Source of the DNA: Indolivaga macrotermitis
Lineage (GTDB): Bacteria; Bacteroidota; Bacteroidia; Bacteroidales; Dysgonomonadaceae
NCBI RefSeq assembly: GCF_900128985.1
Contig: NZ_FQUC01000002.1
Coordinates: 124,001-188,000 of the forward strand
DNA length: 64,000 bases
Reading direction: 5' to 3'
Shown here: piece by piece, positions 37,200 through 51,105 of the stretch
Numbering within the stretch: the stretch's first letter is position 1
How the letters are laid out: each line of letters begins with the position of its first letter
The notes under the pieces: model-generated
What the model was told of the DNA's origin: nothing
The model's database searches: none
What the model saw: the letters and a program-made list of their open reading frames with translations, nothing else
Program-made: the position numbers and the translations under genes

Positions 37200-40064
37200 T
37201 TATTTCGCTTTAAATTTCAGATAAATACTACCCTGCTGTAATCCTTTCACCCATTTTGCCTGCGATGAAGGTCCAACTAAATCAGTCGTATTTACTTTAT
37301 TCCGAACGGCAGGAATTACCTTCAATATTGATATTCCGGTTTGGGGGAACGTGTACAGTAAAACATCACGTCCATCACGGGGAGAATAGATTCCCAGATA
37401 GTTATCTTCGCAAGTATTACCCAAACTAATAACACCTTCTGTAGTATTGACATCCGTCCAACGCCAGTTACTGAAATATCCTTTAAACTCCGGATAGATA
37501 AACGATTCGCCCGGTATAGGGTCATTGTAATCGTTTTCCCAGATACCGAAATTAGTGCCGTGCAAACGATTCTGCCATACACGGTAAGGTCCTTCACCCA
37601 ACCAGCGTTTCGATACCACTTGATTTTCGGGATAGTCGAACATAATTCCCATCAGTTCAACTGTGCCTTCATATTGGTAACTATAATCTAACCGAACCGT
37701 ACCATCATTTTTAATTACCCAACGCGCTTGTCGCATATTTCCGAAATAATCGGCTGTCACGACAATACTATCATTCATTGAATTATAAGAGAAATTCGTC
37801 AGCTTATTTTCGCCCGAAATATCTGTATAAATACGTTCTTTGCTACGGGCTTCATTATCATCGTGATTGTAAAACATATCCATAGATCGGTCACCACGGC
37901 GTAAAGCTATAAATCTTGGACCGTTTCCGAAAGATATCGTTTTTCCGTTTTCTTTTACGGAAGCCAGTTCTCCTGATTTTCTATTAAACGTAAGAACAGT
38001 AGAACCCGAATTCACCACTAAATTACCCCCTTCTTCTTTAGCTGAAATACTTGTATTTCCTTTGGTAAAAGAATAGAACTCAGCAGGCTTTTTCCATTGC
38101 CAGTCCCATGTCCATAACTCTTCGTTGGTTGGACTATACGCAGTTACATATAAAGCATCAGCATTTTTCCAATCGGAAGAAAGGTTGATTTTCAATTTTC
38201 CCGAAGCGTGGGGAGCAATATCGACGCCTTTTATTTCTCCTGTTTTTATTATTTTTTCCTGATTTCCGAATGTTTTTAATGTCCATACGAAACGACAGTC
38301 TTTCAGGTTAGTGAAATCATACCGGTTCTCAATATCGAATGTTCCGTCAAAATTTTCAGGCAATGCAGTATTCATTATCTGAACAGGCGACCAAACCTGC
38401 TTTACCGTAAAGAAACTTCCTTCTTTTTCGTGATGAGGCCCTACGATACCATCGGCACCATAATTACCGACATTATCGATACGTCCGTTCTGATCGGTAC
38501 GTACAACACCTTCGTCGGCAAACATCCAGATAAAGCCCCCTGCACAACGGGGATGTTTACGCATCGCTTCCCAATAATCCCATAGGCCTGCACCTGCGCC
38601 CCCATCATACAAAGCATGAAGAAATTCCGTAGGCATCCAGATTTCGGGTTTACGCATGTACTCCTGACTTTCGCCATACGAACGGTAGTGCATAGTTTCA
38701 AATCCTCCGAAATTCTTTTGCGGATGAAGCAAAGGGCGTTTCTGCGGATCGAGAGGAGCAAATTCTTTATCTATCTCATGATTGTGCCCTCCTTCATTTC
38801 CATTCGCCCACCATGTTACGCTAGGATGATTCACATCTCTGGTTATCATCTCTTTGATAAGTTTAGCCCCGACATCGCTGTCGTACATGCCGTGCCAACC
38901 AGCCAGCTCGACCATCACATATAAGCCCAGTTCATCGCAGGCATCCAGAAACTCAGGGTCGGAAGGATAATGCGAAAGACGAACGGCATTCATATTCATC
39001 TCTTTAATGAGTTTTACATCGTCATAATTAGCCTGTTTATTAAGGGTACGTCCTGTTTCGGGACGGAAACTATGGCGGTTCACTCCTCTGATACTCACTT
39101 TTTGTCCGTTAATATATATCCCGTCACTCGGTTTCACTTCTATTGTACGGAAACCGAAGCGCTCTTTAACCGTATGTCTGACCTGATTTCCTTCAACTAA
39201 CGAAAACTTTACGTAATACAAGTTAGGAGTTTCGGGAGTCCAGTTTTTAATATTATCGAATTTCCCTTTGATAATTGCTTTATCCGAACCGTTAGAAACA
39301 GATACTTCAATAGCATTTCCTACAGTTTTTCCGTTTATATCGGTTAACTCCGCCCTTACTTTGGCATTATTACCCATGGCTGTTCCCAAAAAAACATCTG
39401 CATAAAAACTACCGTCCGCATCCGCATCGATAGCAATACGGTCGATAAATTGTGCAGGTAAAGCCTCCACAAATACAGGACGGAATATCCCTCCGAAATT
39501 CCAGTAATCGGCACGCCTTTCGGCAAGATTTACGCTTGGATTCGAAGATTCTTTACTCACAGTAACTTCCAATACGTTCTCTTTATCTCCAAAGAAAATA
39601 CGGTCACTCACATCATTCTTAAAGCGATAGAATGCTCCCTGATGGGGATATCCGCAACGTCGTCCGTTAATCTGCGCTTCGTAATCGGTCATCACTCCAT
39701 CGAAAACAATACGTACTACACGACCTTCCCATTCCTTAGGAAGTTTGAATTTATATTTGTATTTCCCTTGTTCATTGGCGATACCGGGAGGATTGGCTTT
39801 TCCGTAGAAAGGCATTCCGTATTGATAAGTGCCAAAGCCCTGTAATTCCCAGCAGGAAGGAACGGGTACAGTAGTCCATTTTCCGCTGTTTCGTCCGTCG
39901 GTACAAAAGAACTCCCAATCGACAGCATCGTCCGAGCCTCTTCCCGACAGATATTGTATTCCTGTTTCTGTATTGCTAAAAGCCTGTTTGTAATTTTGAG
40001 CATCCACATTCAGTGAAATAAGTATTCCACAAAGCAACAGAAAGGATAAGAAATTATTTTTCAT
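37200..40064 (-). CDS. Glycoside hydrolase family 2 enzyme (beta-galactosidase-like)
   Basis: A secreted 954-residue GH2 protein. The signal peptide (MKNNFLSFLLLCGILISLNVDA) is followed by a jelly roll (WTTVPVPSCWELQGFGTYQYG), an Ig-like domain and a TIM barrel starting near SIRGVNRHSFRPETGR. The acid/base is E424 in ANGNEGGHN and the nucleophile E480 in MPTEFLHAL. The C-terminal beta-sandwich (RWLGEGPYRVWQNRLHG) resembles the small-chain domain of beta-galactosidases. The active-site surroundings differ from LacZ, so the sugar could be galactose, galacturonic acid or L-arabinopyranose, each present in RG-II side chains. It is 16 bases from the next GH2 gene. Confidence 0.9.
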   Translation of the reverse strand: MKNNFLSFLLLCGILISLNVDAQNYKQAFSNTETGIQYLSGRGSDDAVDWEFFCTDGRNSGKWTTVPVPSCWELQGFGTYQYGMPFYGKANPPGIANEQGKYKYKFKLPKEWEGRVVRIVFDGVMTDYEAQINGRRCGYPHQGAFYRFKNDVSDRIFFGDKENVLEVTVSKESSNPSVNLAERRADYWNFGGIFRPVFVEALPAQFIDRIAIDADADGSFYADVFLGTAMGNNAKVRAELTDINGKTVGNAIEVSVSNGSDKAIIKGKFDNIKNWTPETPNLYYVKFSLVEGNQVRHTVKERFGFRTIEVKPSDGIYINGQKVSIRGVNRHSFRPETGRTLNKQANYDDVKLIKEMNMNAVRLSHYPSDPEFLDACDELGLYVMVELAGWHGMYDSDVGAKLIKEMITRDVNHPSVTWWANGNEGGHNHEIDKEFAPLDPQKRPLLHPQKNFGGFETMHYRSYGESQEYMRKPEIWMPTEFLHALYDGGAGAGLWDYWEAMRKHPRCAGGFIWMFADEGVVRTDQNGRIDNVGNYGADGIVGPHHEKEGSFFTVKQVWSPVQIMNTALPENFDGTFDIENRYDFTNLKDCRFVWTLKTFGNQEKIIKTGEIKGVDIAPHASGKLKINLSSDWKNADALYVTAYSPTNEELWTWDWQWKKPAEFYSFTKGNTSISAKEEGGNLVVNSGSTVLTFNRKSGELASVKENGKTISFGNGPRFIALRRGDRSMDMFYNHDDNEARSKERIYTDISGENKLTNFSYNSMNDSIVVTADYFGNMRQARWVIKNDGTVRLDYSYQYEGTVELMGIMFDYPENQVVSKRWLGEGPYRVWQNRLHGTNFGIWENDYNDPIPGESFIYPEFKGYFSNWRWTDVNTTEGVISLGNTCEDNYLGIYSPRDGRDVLLYTFPQTGISILKVIPAVRNKVNTTDLVGPSSQAKWVKGLQQGSIYLKFKAK

Positions 40065-40080
40065 TTTTAGTTTTTAACTT

Positions 40081-43410
<3,330 letters not shown>

Positions 43411-43420
43411 TTATATTTTA

Positions 43421-46400
43421 TTACTGCATATCCAAAGCATCGAACCATAAACCGTTCAGGTTGTCTCCACTGATAACTACCGTATAATGTCCGGCATTGA
43501 TATAAGCACCCGTTGTAGTACTTACCATGCGCCATTTCTCGGGTGCGGACGGAAATTGGATCTTATCTTCACGCATTACCCGTCCATCGGAAGCCAGCAC
43601 CTGAATATTCGCTATAACAGGCTCTTTATTCACATTCATATACTTAAAACGCAAAGCATATACACCTGCCAGTCCGGGCGAAATAGTCCAGGATATAGAA
43701 TGAGAACCGCCTTTGGTTATCTTCATTCCGTCCTTTTTCCGGTGATTCACTTTCTGCCAACCATTACCTGTAGTATGTGCGCCTTCTGCCTCATAAGTTA
43801 TTTCAGGGCGAAGGTTCGGCTCTTCAATCCAATCGATTTGAGGAACTGCGACTATATACTTATTAGCTTCGATAGTGACAGGCTGATTTTTCGGATATGA
43901 TTTTTTCACAAATCCGGTATCTGCTTTCACATATACGTCTGCATTGTCTGTCAAAGTGAAACTTATTTCTTTAGTATCTTTATTTGGAGAAATCCACTCC
44001 GCACCGTAAAGTACAGGAGGAAGTTTCGAAAACTCTTTTCCTGTATCTAACCAAGTATTTAATTTGCCTCCTTTTACATCGGAAATCAATGTAGGAGAAG
44101 CAGGCGCAGGTTGTATACCTGAATTTTCGGAAGCAATGGCAATCGCCGAAATTACCGCCTGACCGGCAAGGAAGTGAGGAAACGATATTTCGAGTATTCC
44201 GTTTTTAGCATACCCTTTTACCGTTTTTTTCAGAAGCCTGTCATGTCCTGCCTCTTTCCAGATGTCCAAATTCTTAAGAACTGTATCATTACTGATAGCT
44301 ACATCAAAAATGCGGTATCCTTCACAATCCATACTCCGATCTGTTCCCCACCACGGTTCGATAAAATACAATTCTACCAGATATTCACCATCGGGCAGAG
44401 GAAACTGGTATTTCAGTTTATCCCTTCCATACCGGAATGTCTGAAACAGTTCCCAATCCTTTGTTCCGGCTATCGGGTCTTTTGTCTGGCGTTGAGATGC
44501 CAAGAAGTTCGGTAAGTTACCCAATTCATCTGTCCATGATAGGGAACCCCAGAAATTGCCTTCCTTTTTATGTACATCGGCAGACCAAACGTTTCCGTTC
44601 TCGTCCGTATATTGGGCACCTCCGCAATTCACACGGTATAAATAATTATATCCTTGTAGAGGAAGTGTCTGGTTCGAAACATCTTTATATAGTTTTTCAA
44701 AATCGGGAGATTTCGGAAGATTATCCATAACTATATAATCTTCTGCAACGGCTTTACCATTCACATATCCAACTGCATAAAGCACATTGTAACGAATATC
44801 TACATTATCCCACTTGAAATGTGTGCCAATACCACCTCGTTTCTGTTTACCTAACGAAACGGATTTCACATCATTGAAAAGTTCGACTTCGTCACAATTC
44901 GAATAAACGATAATGTTATCTTTTTTACCTGCTTCTGTCCAACGGTTATTCCATGTATGAGAAACCAGATAAACCATCGGTGCTTCCTCTTTCGGAACAT
45001 AGTTTGAACGATACATATAATACACATCCAAAGGTTCTTCCCAAGGCGTAACCAAACCTTTGTAATTGAAAGGACCTATGCGGTCTATATCCCGAAACGC
45101 TTCTTCATTCTGAATCCTGCCCGGATTGTCATGCGAACTGTATATCCATTGAAATTGTCCGCATACACTGTCGCGGGCTTGCTCTGCCAGACGGATTTTC
45201 ATTTCCATCAGAAGAGACATACGGTCTTCACTAAAGAGTCCGTTCTGTACATAGCCTCCCTCTGTATGCAGGTCGATGCTTCGCCATGCTCCGTATTCTC
45301 CATTGAGTAACTGTTCTTTTTTACTCAGTTCCTGTGCGTATCTATAAGGGTCACCGCCATATGTACCCGACCAGTTCTGAACTACATTCCAATCTGTTCC
45401 CGTACCTCCGTTACAAGTCGTAACCAGACGTTGTGAGGGAGAAGTCGGATCCATTTCGCGGATTATCTCTGTGCATTCTTTTGCAAAATCTTCGGGAAGC
45501 GTACTTTCGTTCTGCAATCCCCAAAGCACTACGGAAGGACAAGTCCTTCTCTCTTTTACCCACTCACGCAGATTATTTTTGAAGTTTTCCCTGAACTCGG
45601 GAGTATCATACCATACATGGGCTGATAATTGTGTCCAGAAAAGCATCCCCAATTTATCCCACATCTGCTGATAAACCAGATTGTGAGGTTGGTGAGCATC
45701 ACGGAAAGCATTGAATCCTGCCGCTTTCATCTGACTGACACGGGATAGAATCTGCTCTTCCGAAAAAGCATGGCTTTGTCCCAACATATGTTCGTATTCG
45801 CATACACCGTTCACGAAGACAGGTTTACCATTCAGATAAAAACGCTGGTCTCCATCATTACGATAAATTGGCCACGAAATCCATTTGAAACCGTAAGACG
45901 TCGTTTCCTGATCTATGGTCTTTCCGTCTTCCTTTATCATTGTAATTAACTTATACAGATAAGGATTTTCCGTATCCCAAAGATGAGGATTTATCATATC
46001 TTTACTTTTCTGTTTGATAACCCTGATCTCGTTTGCCTTGAGAGTAACTTTATCCGTAATGCGCTCTACCTGAGTGCCGTCTTTATTGACCAGTTTTTGT
46101 ATAATCTCGAAAGTCCGTTCACGCGAACTATAATTCTTTACTTCGGTATTGACATTCAAAGTAAATACCTTTTCGTTGTTTGAATTTGTTTGTGGCTCAT
46201 GGTTATACGCGTGTACTCCAAACGGTTCGATCCGTACTTCATCCGTAACCACCAAAGTGACAGGACGGAAGATACCCATCGGCTGAGAACCTTCCGAAAA
46301 TCCCCACTCTGACGAACAACCACCACACACCCATGGCGAATCCGCAATCATGGAGGGGTGATCGGCACGCACAGCCAAAACATTCGGGCGGTCGAAACGG

Positions 46401-47881
46401 ATAACATCCGTTGCATCGAATGTAAATGTAGTCCGCCCTCCTGCATGATAACCAATCTCTTTACCGTTTAAAAACACTGTGGCATAAGAGCCTACCCCTT
46501 CGAAGAATAAAAAGTATTTCTTATTCTCCCCTTGTTTTTCTGCACCGAATTCCTTTCTGTACCAAGAATATCCGTGCTTATTTCCATGTTTCAGGCGACG
46601 TACGCCTTCATATTTATCCCAATTATGAGGAACACTTACCCGCTCCCATTTACTATCGTTATAACTCACAGCCTCAAAGCCATTGTAAGCCTCTTTATCT
46701 GTTTCGTGCGCAATCGTTTTCCAACCTTCATTCAGTGAGAATTCTTTGCGGAAAGTTTCCTTATCAGGCTTCGGAAAACGGTCGAGGCTTTTACCCATAT
46801 CTACCGAAGTGGCTACGGCAATCCCACGTTGGTCATGCTCGTTTACCGCACAATAGAAATGGTAAACAACACCGTTCCATTTTACTACATACGATTTATG
46901 GGCAAACAGATTATCGTATTTTTCGGTAGGAATGATAAGGTCGTCACCGTCCCAATCCGTCCAGTTAACCAAATCGTAAGAACAGGCAAACGTGTTGAAT
47001 GCCTTATACGGACGGTCTTTGCGGAATGCCCCGAAATAGAACATCACATATACATCTCCAATTTTCTGGATAACACCATCACCTGTTATCCCTTCCTCAT
47101 GATTGACTATCGGATTGCCTTTATAACGTTTCCAGTTTACCATGTCTTTAGACAAAGCGATACCGATACGCTCCGCCTTTACATTATTGGCAGGGTTAAC
47201 TCCGCCGGCATTGTAATACATGACAAAAGGATAACCCAGAGTTTTTTTCTTATCCCAAATAACCGATGATTTGTATTGCGTAATATTTTCCCACCATCCT
47301 TTATCTTTATCCATTGGCGACAGTCGCGGCTTGTCAAAAGTTTTCCATTCATGGGCTTTGGTGATGTCTCCTTCGGTATAAGCCATACCTTCTTCGAGCC
47401 GTCCTTGCTCATAACCTTGTCCTGTTCCTCCAAAATAGGACATCCAATATTTATTATTGAATTTTTGTGCTTTGTAGCTTCCGCCCCATTCGTAATCGAT
47501 AAGGGCAACGTATCCTGCACGCTGATTTTCGTCCCACCTGTCTATACCTTGTTCGGGAAAAAAGAGTATTCGCCCTAATGTTTTCCACTTCAGTAAATCG
47601 TCGCTTTCTGCCAGCCATGTTTCATAGCCACGTCCGTCTTTACCCGACTTTCCGTTGTAAACCAGATAAGACATATACCACTTTCCGTTTTCCCTAAAAA
47701 CAGTAGGACAATCTATTTTGTGCTTATTATCCGCAGGAGTTACAACCAAACCATATTTGTAGGGTGTCTTTACTTCCTCGTATATTCTTTGCATCACTTC
47801 TTTCGGCACTGTTTTTTGTGCCGAAAGAGAAGTAATACCCGAAAAACAAATTAATATTACTAAAAACAATATCCTTTTCAT
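43421..47881 (-). CDS. GH137 beta-L-arabinofuranosidase fused to GH2 beta-glucuronidase, with malectin and CBM-like domains
   Basis: A secreted 1486-residue protein with two catalytic modules. Residues about 35-385 are a five-bladed propeller like GH137 (DCPTVFRENGKWYMSYLVYN); E158 and E237 are the likely catalytic glutamates, close to E159 and E240 that I recall for the B. thetaiotaomicron enzyme. Residues about 385-1070 are GH2, with acid/base E792 in GLQNESTLP and nucleophile E862 in NGEYGAW. Then follow a malectin-like domain (about 1075-1250; YRVNCGGAQYTDENG), an Ig-like linker and a C-terminal CBM6/35-like sandwich (about 1358-1486; YEAEGAHTTGNGW). The same GH137-GH2 pairing is known in the RG-II locus of B. 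thetaiotaomicron, where it removes L-arabinofuranose of chain B and glucuronic acid of chain A. Confidence 0.9.
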   Translation of the reverse strand: MKRILFLVILICFSGITSLSAQKTVPKEVMQRIYEEVKTPYKYGLVVTPADNKHKIDCPTVFRENGKWYMSYLVYNGKSGKDGRGYETWLAESDDLLKWKTLGRILFFPEQGIDRWDENQRAGYVALIDYEWGGSYKAQKFNNKYWMSYFGGTGQGYEQGRLEEGMAYTEGDITKAHEWKTFDKPRLSPMDKDKGWWENITQYKSSVIWDKKKTLGYPFVMYYNAGGVNPANNVKAERIGIALSKDMVNWKRYKGNPIVNHEEGITGDGVIQKIGDVYVMFYFGAFRKDRPYKAFNTFACSYDLVNWTDWDGDDLIIPTEKYDNLFAHKSYVVKWNGVVYHFYCAVNEHDQRGIAVATSVDMGKSLDRFPKPDKETFRKEFSLNEGWKTIAHETDKEAYNGFEAVSYNDSKWERVSVPHNWDKYEGVRRLKHGNKHGYSWYRKEFGAEKQGENKKYFLFFEGVGSYATVFLNGKEIGYHAGGRTTFTFDATDVIRFDRPNVLAVRADHPSMIADSPWVCGGCSSEWGFSEGSQPMGIFRPVTLVVTDEVRIEPFGVHAYNHEPQTNSNNEKVFTLNVNTEVKNYSSRERTFEIIQKLVNKDGTQVERITDKVTLKANEIRVIKQKSKDMINPHLWDTENPYLYKLITMIKEDGKTIDQETTSYGFKWISWPIYRNDGDQRFYLNGKPVFVNGVCEYEHMLGQSHAFSEEQILSRVSQMKAAGFNAFRDAHQPHNLVYQQMWDKLGMLFWTQLSAHVWYDTPEFRENFKNNLREWVKERRTCPSVVLWGLQNESTLPEDFAKECTEIIREMDPTSPSQRLVTTCNGGTGTDWNVVQNWSGTYGGDPYRYAQELSKKEQLLNGEYGAWRSIDLHTEGGYVQNGLFSEDRMSLLMEMKIRLAEQARDSVCGQFQWIYSSHDNPGRIQNEEAFRDIDRIGPFNYKGLVTPWEEPLDVYYMYRSNYVPKEEAPMVYLVSHTWNNRWTEAGKKDNIIVYSNCDEVELFNDVKSVSLGKQKRGGIGTHFKWDNVDIRYNVLYAVGYVNGKAVAEDYIVMDNLPKSPDFEKLYKDVSNQTLPLQGYNYLYRVNCGGAQYTDENGNVWSADVHKKEGNFWGSLSWTDELGNLPNFLASQRQTKDPIAGTKDWELFQTFRYGRDKLKYQFPLPDGEYLVELYFIEPWWGTDRSMDCEGYRIFDVAISNDTVLKNLDIWKEAGHDRLLKKTVKGYAKNGILEISFPHFLAGQAVISAIAIASENSGIQPAPASPTLISDVKGGKLNTWLDTGKEFSKLPPVLYGAEWISPNKDTKEISFTLTDNADVYVKADTGFVKKSYPKNQPVTIEANKYIVAVPQIDWIEEPNLRPEITYEAEGAHTTGNGWQKVNHRKKDGMKITKGGSHSISWTISPGLAGVYALRFKYMNVNKEPVIANIQVLASDGRVMREDKIQFPSAPEKWRMVSTTTGAYINAGHYTVVISGDNLNGLWFDALDMQ

Positions 47882-47989
47882 GGTTCTGTTTTAAACTCAA
47901 ACGCTAAGACACAATGACACTAAGAGAAATACTTATATTAAAATTCTTGGCGGCTTACTGTCTTTGCGCTGATTCATTATTTCTGAAAA
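47882..47989. other. Intergenic gap with possible decayed repeat
   Basis: The 108 bases between the GH138 and GH137-GH2 genes contain short repeats (CGCTAAGACACAATGACAC, then CTTTGCGC) that resemble a worn dispersed element. No promoter box or gene is obvious. Confidence 0.3.
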
Positions 47990-50665
47990 TTAATAAAATA
48001 ACCAGTCGATTTTACTGGAAGGATCATCTCCTCCGAAACCTGCATTATGTGGTTGTATTTTCTGGCTGGCATCTATAAAACCGAATACCATCAAGGCGCC
48101 TTTACCCAGATTCAGGGTGTGCTTCCCTACTCCGAACGTATAGGTATGGATATTTACCGAACCTCTGTCGGGAATATCAAGTGCATTAGCGATTTTCACA
48201 TCCCCTTGTCCGTACTGATTAGCACTTGCATCTGTTTCTAATGTTGGAGCTTTAGCATATTCTTTACGCTCGGTATTCAGATAACCGACTAATAGACTAA
48301 CAGGTTGTTTCGCATCGAAAGTCAAAGTCGTACCTTCTCCATACTGTTTATCCTGACTGAAACGCAAAGGTTTCATATTTTTCAATTCCTCTGAGAATCC
48401 TTTTATTATAAAGTCTTTATCGGAGAATACTTTTTCTCCATTCTTTATAGTATAAGCCGGAACACTGATATTTTCGAATTTAATGTCGATAGGCTTCAAT
48501 ATCTCCGGTGTTTGCCTTGTACTACCATGTTTTTTCAAAAATTCGATATTCTTTTTGAAGTTGGCAAGTTCAGCTTCGTAATGAGGAAGCAATTCTTCCC
48601 AAGTCTTGTTTTTAGCATCGTCTCCCCCGATCGGAATACGCCGTTGGGCAGTCTGCATACTATTCGCATACAGGTAAGTATCTTTAGTCAGGTCTACCAG
48701 TTGTTTGTAATATTCCACGCTTTTTTCTACATGGGGTATAGCCTTTTCCAAGTCACTTATATTATTCGAATGGGTGTAGCGAAGTATCAGCATAGCCGCT
48801 TCCACTTTCTCGGAAAAGAAATTAGCAAATGCCTGATAACAATACATATCATTCTTCAAACGATTGAATTCGTCCTTATTTTTCTTCACTCCTGCCGAGG
48901 CTTTATCTATTGCTGCAACGGCCGCATTTCCATGAGCAACAGCTTCTGAAATCAGTTGCGGAGGAGTTTCACCCACGTGAGGTTGCTTATTCCATTCCTT
49001 ATTCATGTATTCGATCAGAAGTTCACCCTCCGGTCCGCACGATTCATGGAATCCGGAATATACCTTCCATTTAGCCGGATTCACCAGTTGGCTGAGGAAC
49101 ATACCTAAAAGAAGTGTTTGTCTGTTTCCTTCGGTAATACCAAATTTACGGAGCAATTTAGGTGCTATTTCTCCCGATTGTTCATAAGCTTCGAGGATGT
49201 CCTTTCCACTGTTTCCGCAATCATACATATCTCCTAATAACTTTGACCAATACTTTATTTCATCTTTACGATCCCGATTAGCATTCCATGCATACCTCGC
49301 CCAGGCCTGATACCATATCCAGTCACGTTCCATTTCTTTCAGGCGTGGCTCTGTTTTATCGGCAGTATAAGGCCAGTCCCAATAAGAAGCCTGTGGATAG
49401 AGATGCAAAGCATTGGCTCCATGTACTTCATGCATAGCATGCACCACTTTTTGTATAAAATCGGGAGAACCGTAGCGGAAAGGTTCCAGATTAGCGAGGA
49501 TATGTACATTATCAATGTGCACCGAGCCCAAACTACTGAGATCCTGATGAATCTTAGCCCAAGGGCCTCGAGGTTCGTATGTAGTCAGCGATTCACCGTT
49601 ATATTTATGCATGGTATACAGATTCTTATAAAGAGGAAGTGAAGCTTCCATCACCATTTTGGCATCCGTATCGTGTGCCCGGACAACAATTGGAGGTTCT
49701 TCTGTTACATTCAGCTTCTTTAATCCATCCTGTACTCCAGGTATGATTGTTTTTGTAAACCACTCTACATCATCATCATAAGTATCCATTGCTTCGCCCA
49801 GACAAACCAATAGTCCGACATTCGGATACTTCTCGATGAAGACTGCTATCGACTTTCGGGTATAGTCGGAAATCAAAGGAGTAATCGGCCGGCTTCTATC
49901 CTGTGTTTTTATACCGTGATGCTCGGCAAAGGGTTTTGAAACCAGTATATTGTAAAACATCTGGATAACCCAGATACCACGTTTGTCAGCTTCCTGGGTC
50001 AGGAAGGCAAACATTTCTTCATTCTTCTTAAATGTTTCGTCGTCCACCTCTACCGCATACGGATAATCGTCCAGTTTTACCAGTGAGGCAAAAGGATGCC
50101 CGTTCCACAAATAGAGGGAGTTCATTTTATTTTCAACTAACATATCCAGATACTCGATCCAGAGTTCTTTATCATAAAACCAAGGAAAGGTTTCGGGAGT
50201 ATACGGATATTCATACACAGTCCTTCCCGGCAGGTAATAAGGCTTCTGAATTCCTACGCAAGCACCACGAAGAACCATTTCGGGTTTATCCGTTATATCG
50301 AGCCCAACCGGTAACTTGTTGTTTTCTTTGATAAGCTTTCCGAGCTCTATACAGCCATATAAAGCACCCGACTCGTCATTACCTAAAATATTTATAGTAT
50401 TATTTTCTGATTTAATACTATATCCCTCTTTAGCCAATGAGTCGGTTTTGTTCACTCCGACTTGTATCAATAAATCGGAACTATTATCAGAAGAAGTAAT
50501 AAGAGAGACTTCATAATCGGCATTTTCCAACGCTTCTTTTAATTTCTCAACTCCAAACTTAACGCGGGGTGAAGCGTTTTCGTCTGAAACGATACTTACC
50601 TTCTCCTTAGAGCAAGACACTAATAATAAAACATTTAGGAATACTAATAAAATTTTGGACTTCAT
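47990..50665 (-). CDS. GH138 alpha-D-galacturonidase, lipoprotein
   Basis: An 891-residue lipoprotein (lipobox LVSC, cysteine at residue 18). The N-terminal alpha/beta domain (about 20-130) resembles the GH20b/alpha-glucuronidase N domain (SGALYGCIELGKLI). The TIM barrel contains LLVCLGEAMDTY (E291) and KYNGESLTTYEPRG (E358). As I recall, the catalytic glutamates of the studied GH138 enzyme are E294 and E361; both are offset by three here, which supports the family. A helical region and a C-terminal beta-sandwich follow. GH138 removes the alpha-galacturonic acid on rhamnose of RG-II chain A. It is the first gene of the minus-strand series and has a likely promoter just upstream. Confidence 0.8.
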   Translation of the reverse strand: MKSKILLVFLNVLLLVSCSKEKVSIVSDENASPRVKFGVEKLKEALENADYEVSLITSSDNSSDLLIQVGVNKTDSLAKEGYSIKSENNTINILGNDESGALYGCIELGKLIKENNKLPVGLDITDKPEMVLRGACVGIQKPYYLPGRTVYEYPYTPETFPWFYDKELWIEYLDMLVENKMNSLYLWNGHPFASLVKLDDYPYAVEVDDETFKKNEEMFAFLTQEADKRGIWVIQMFYNILVSKPFAEHHGIKTQDRSRPITPLISDYTRKSIAVFIEKYPNVGLLVCLGEAMDTYDDDVEWFTKTIIPGVQDGLKKLNVTEEPPIVVRAHDTDAKMVMEASLPLYKNLYTMHKYNGESLTTYEPRGPWAKIHQDLSSLGSVHIDNVHILANLEPFRYGSPDFIQKVVHAMHEVHGANALHLYPQASYWDWPYTADKTEPRLKEMERDWIWYQAWARYAWNANRDRKDEIKYWSKLLGDMYDCGNSGKDILEAYEQSGEIAPKLLRKFGITEGNRQTLLLGMFLSQLVNPAKWKVYSGFHESCGPEGELLIEYMNKEWNKQPHVGETPPQLISEAVAHGNAAVAAIDKASAGVKKNKDEFNRLKNDMYCYQAFANFFSEKVEAAMLILRYTHSNNISDLEKAIPHVEKSVEYYKQLVDLTKDTYLYANSMQTAQRRIPIGGDDAKNKTWEELLPHYEAELANFKKNIEFLKKHGSTRQTPEILKPIDIKFENISVPAYTIKNGEKVFSDKDFIIKGFSEELKNMKPLRFSQDKQYGEGTTLTFDAKQPVSLLVGYLNTERKEYAKAPTLETDASANQYGQGDVKIANALDIPDRGSVNIHTYTFGVGKHTLNLGKGALMVFGFIDASQKIQPHNAGFGGDDPSSKIDWLFY

Positions 50666-51105
50666 GATTAGTATATATGGTTAATTTAAATATTTAAACT
50701 TATCTTTTAATCTGTGCTGTGCTATGCTGACAAAAGTACTTTTTTAGTCTGACCTAAAAAAGAAACCAAATATGTTTTAAAGCATAAATAAAATAAGTTG
50801 TAATTTTATTTAGATAAATATCCGGTAAATACAATATCTATAGAAGCAAGCAAGCTTAATTATTCGTTTTTCTCAAAACAAATCAGACCGGAATTGTAAT
50901 GGGATACCCCTCATAGAGCAGTTTTGCAGATAAAGGCTGATCTTTATTCAAATCCCCTCCATCCTATTCGATTCTTTACTTATGTGTTAATAAAATCGGT
51001 CACTTTATAGGTTCAACTTATCATATTATGATAACAAAAAGGTATATTCTCAGGCACCTCCCCGCTCCAAAAGTCATTCAATAAATTGAAACGAAGCTAT
51101 TTTAT
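50666..51105. promoter_or_regulatory. Promoter region of the minus-strand PUL series, with a perfect palindrome
   Basis: This 440-base gap holds no gene. A minus-strand -7 box TACTTTTG (50731-50738) fits the TAnnTTTG consensus and would start transcription about 60 bases before the GH138 gene. A perfect palindrome TTATCATA-T-TATGATAA occupies 51018-51034, about 70 bases after the end of the HxlR gene and 350 bases before GH138; it could be an operator. The rest is AT-rich without clear structure. Confidence 0.45.

Noticed and set aside
46829-47269. Plus-strand open frame (146 codons) opposite the GH137 module
   Set aside because: It is an antisense shadow of the GH137-GH2 gene without family features or a promoter.
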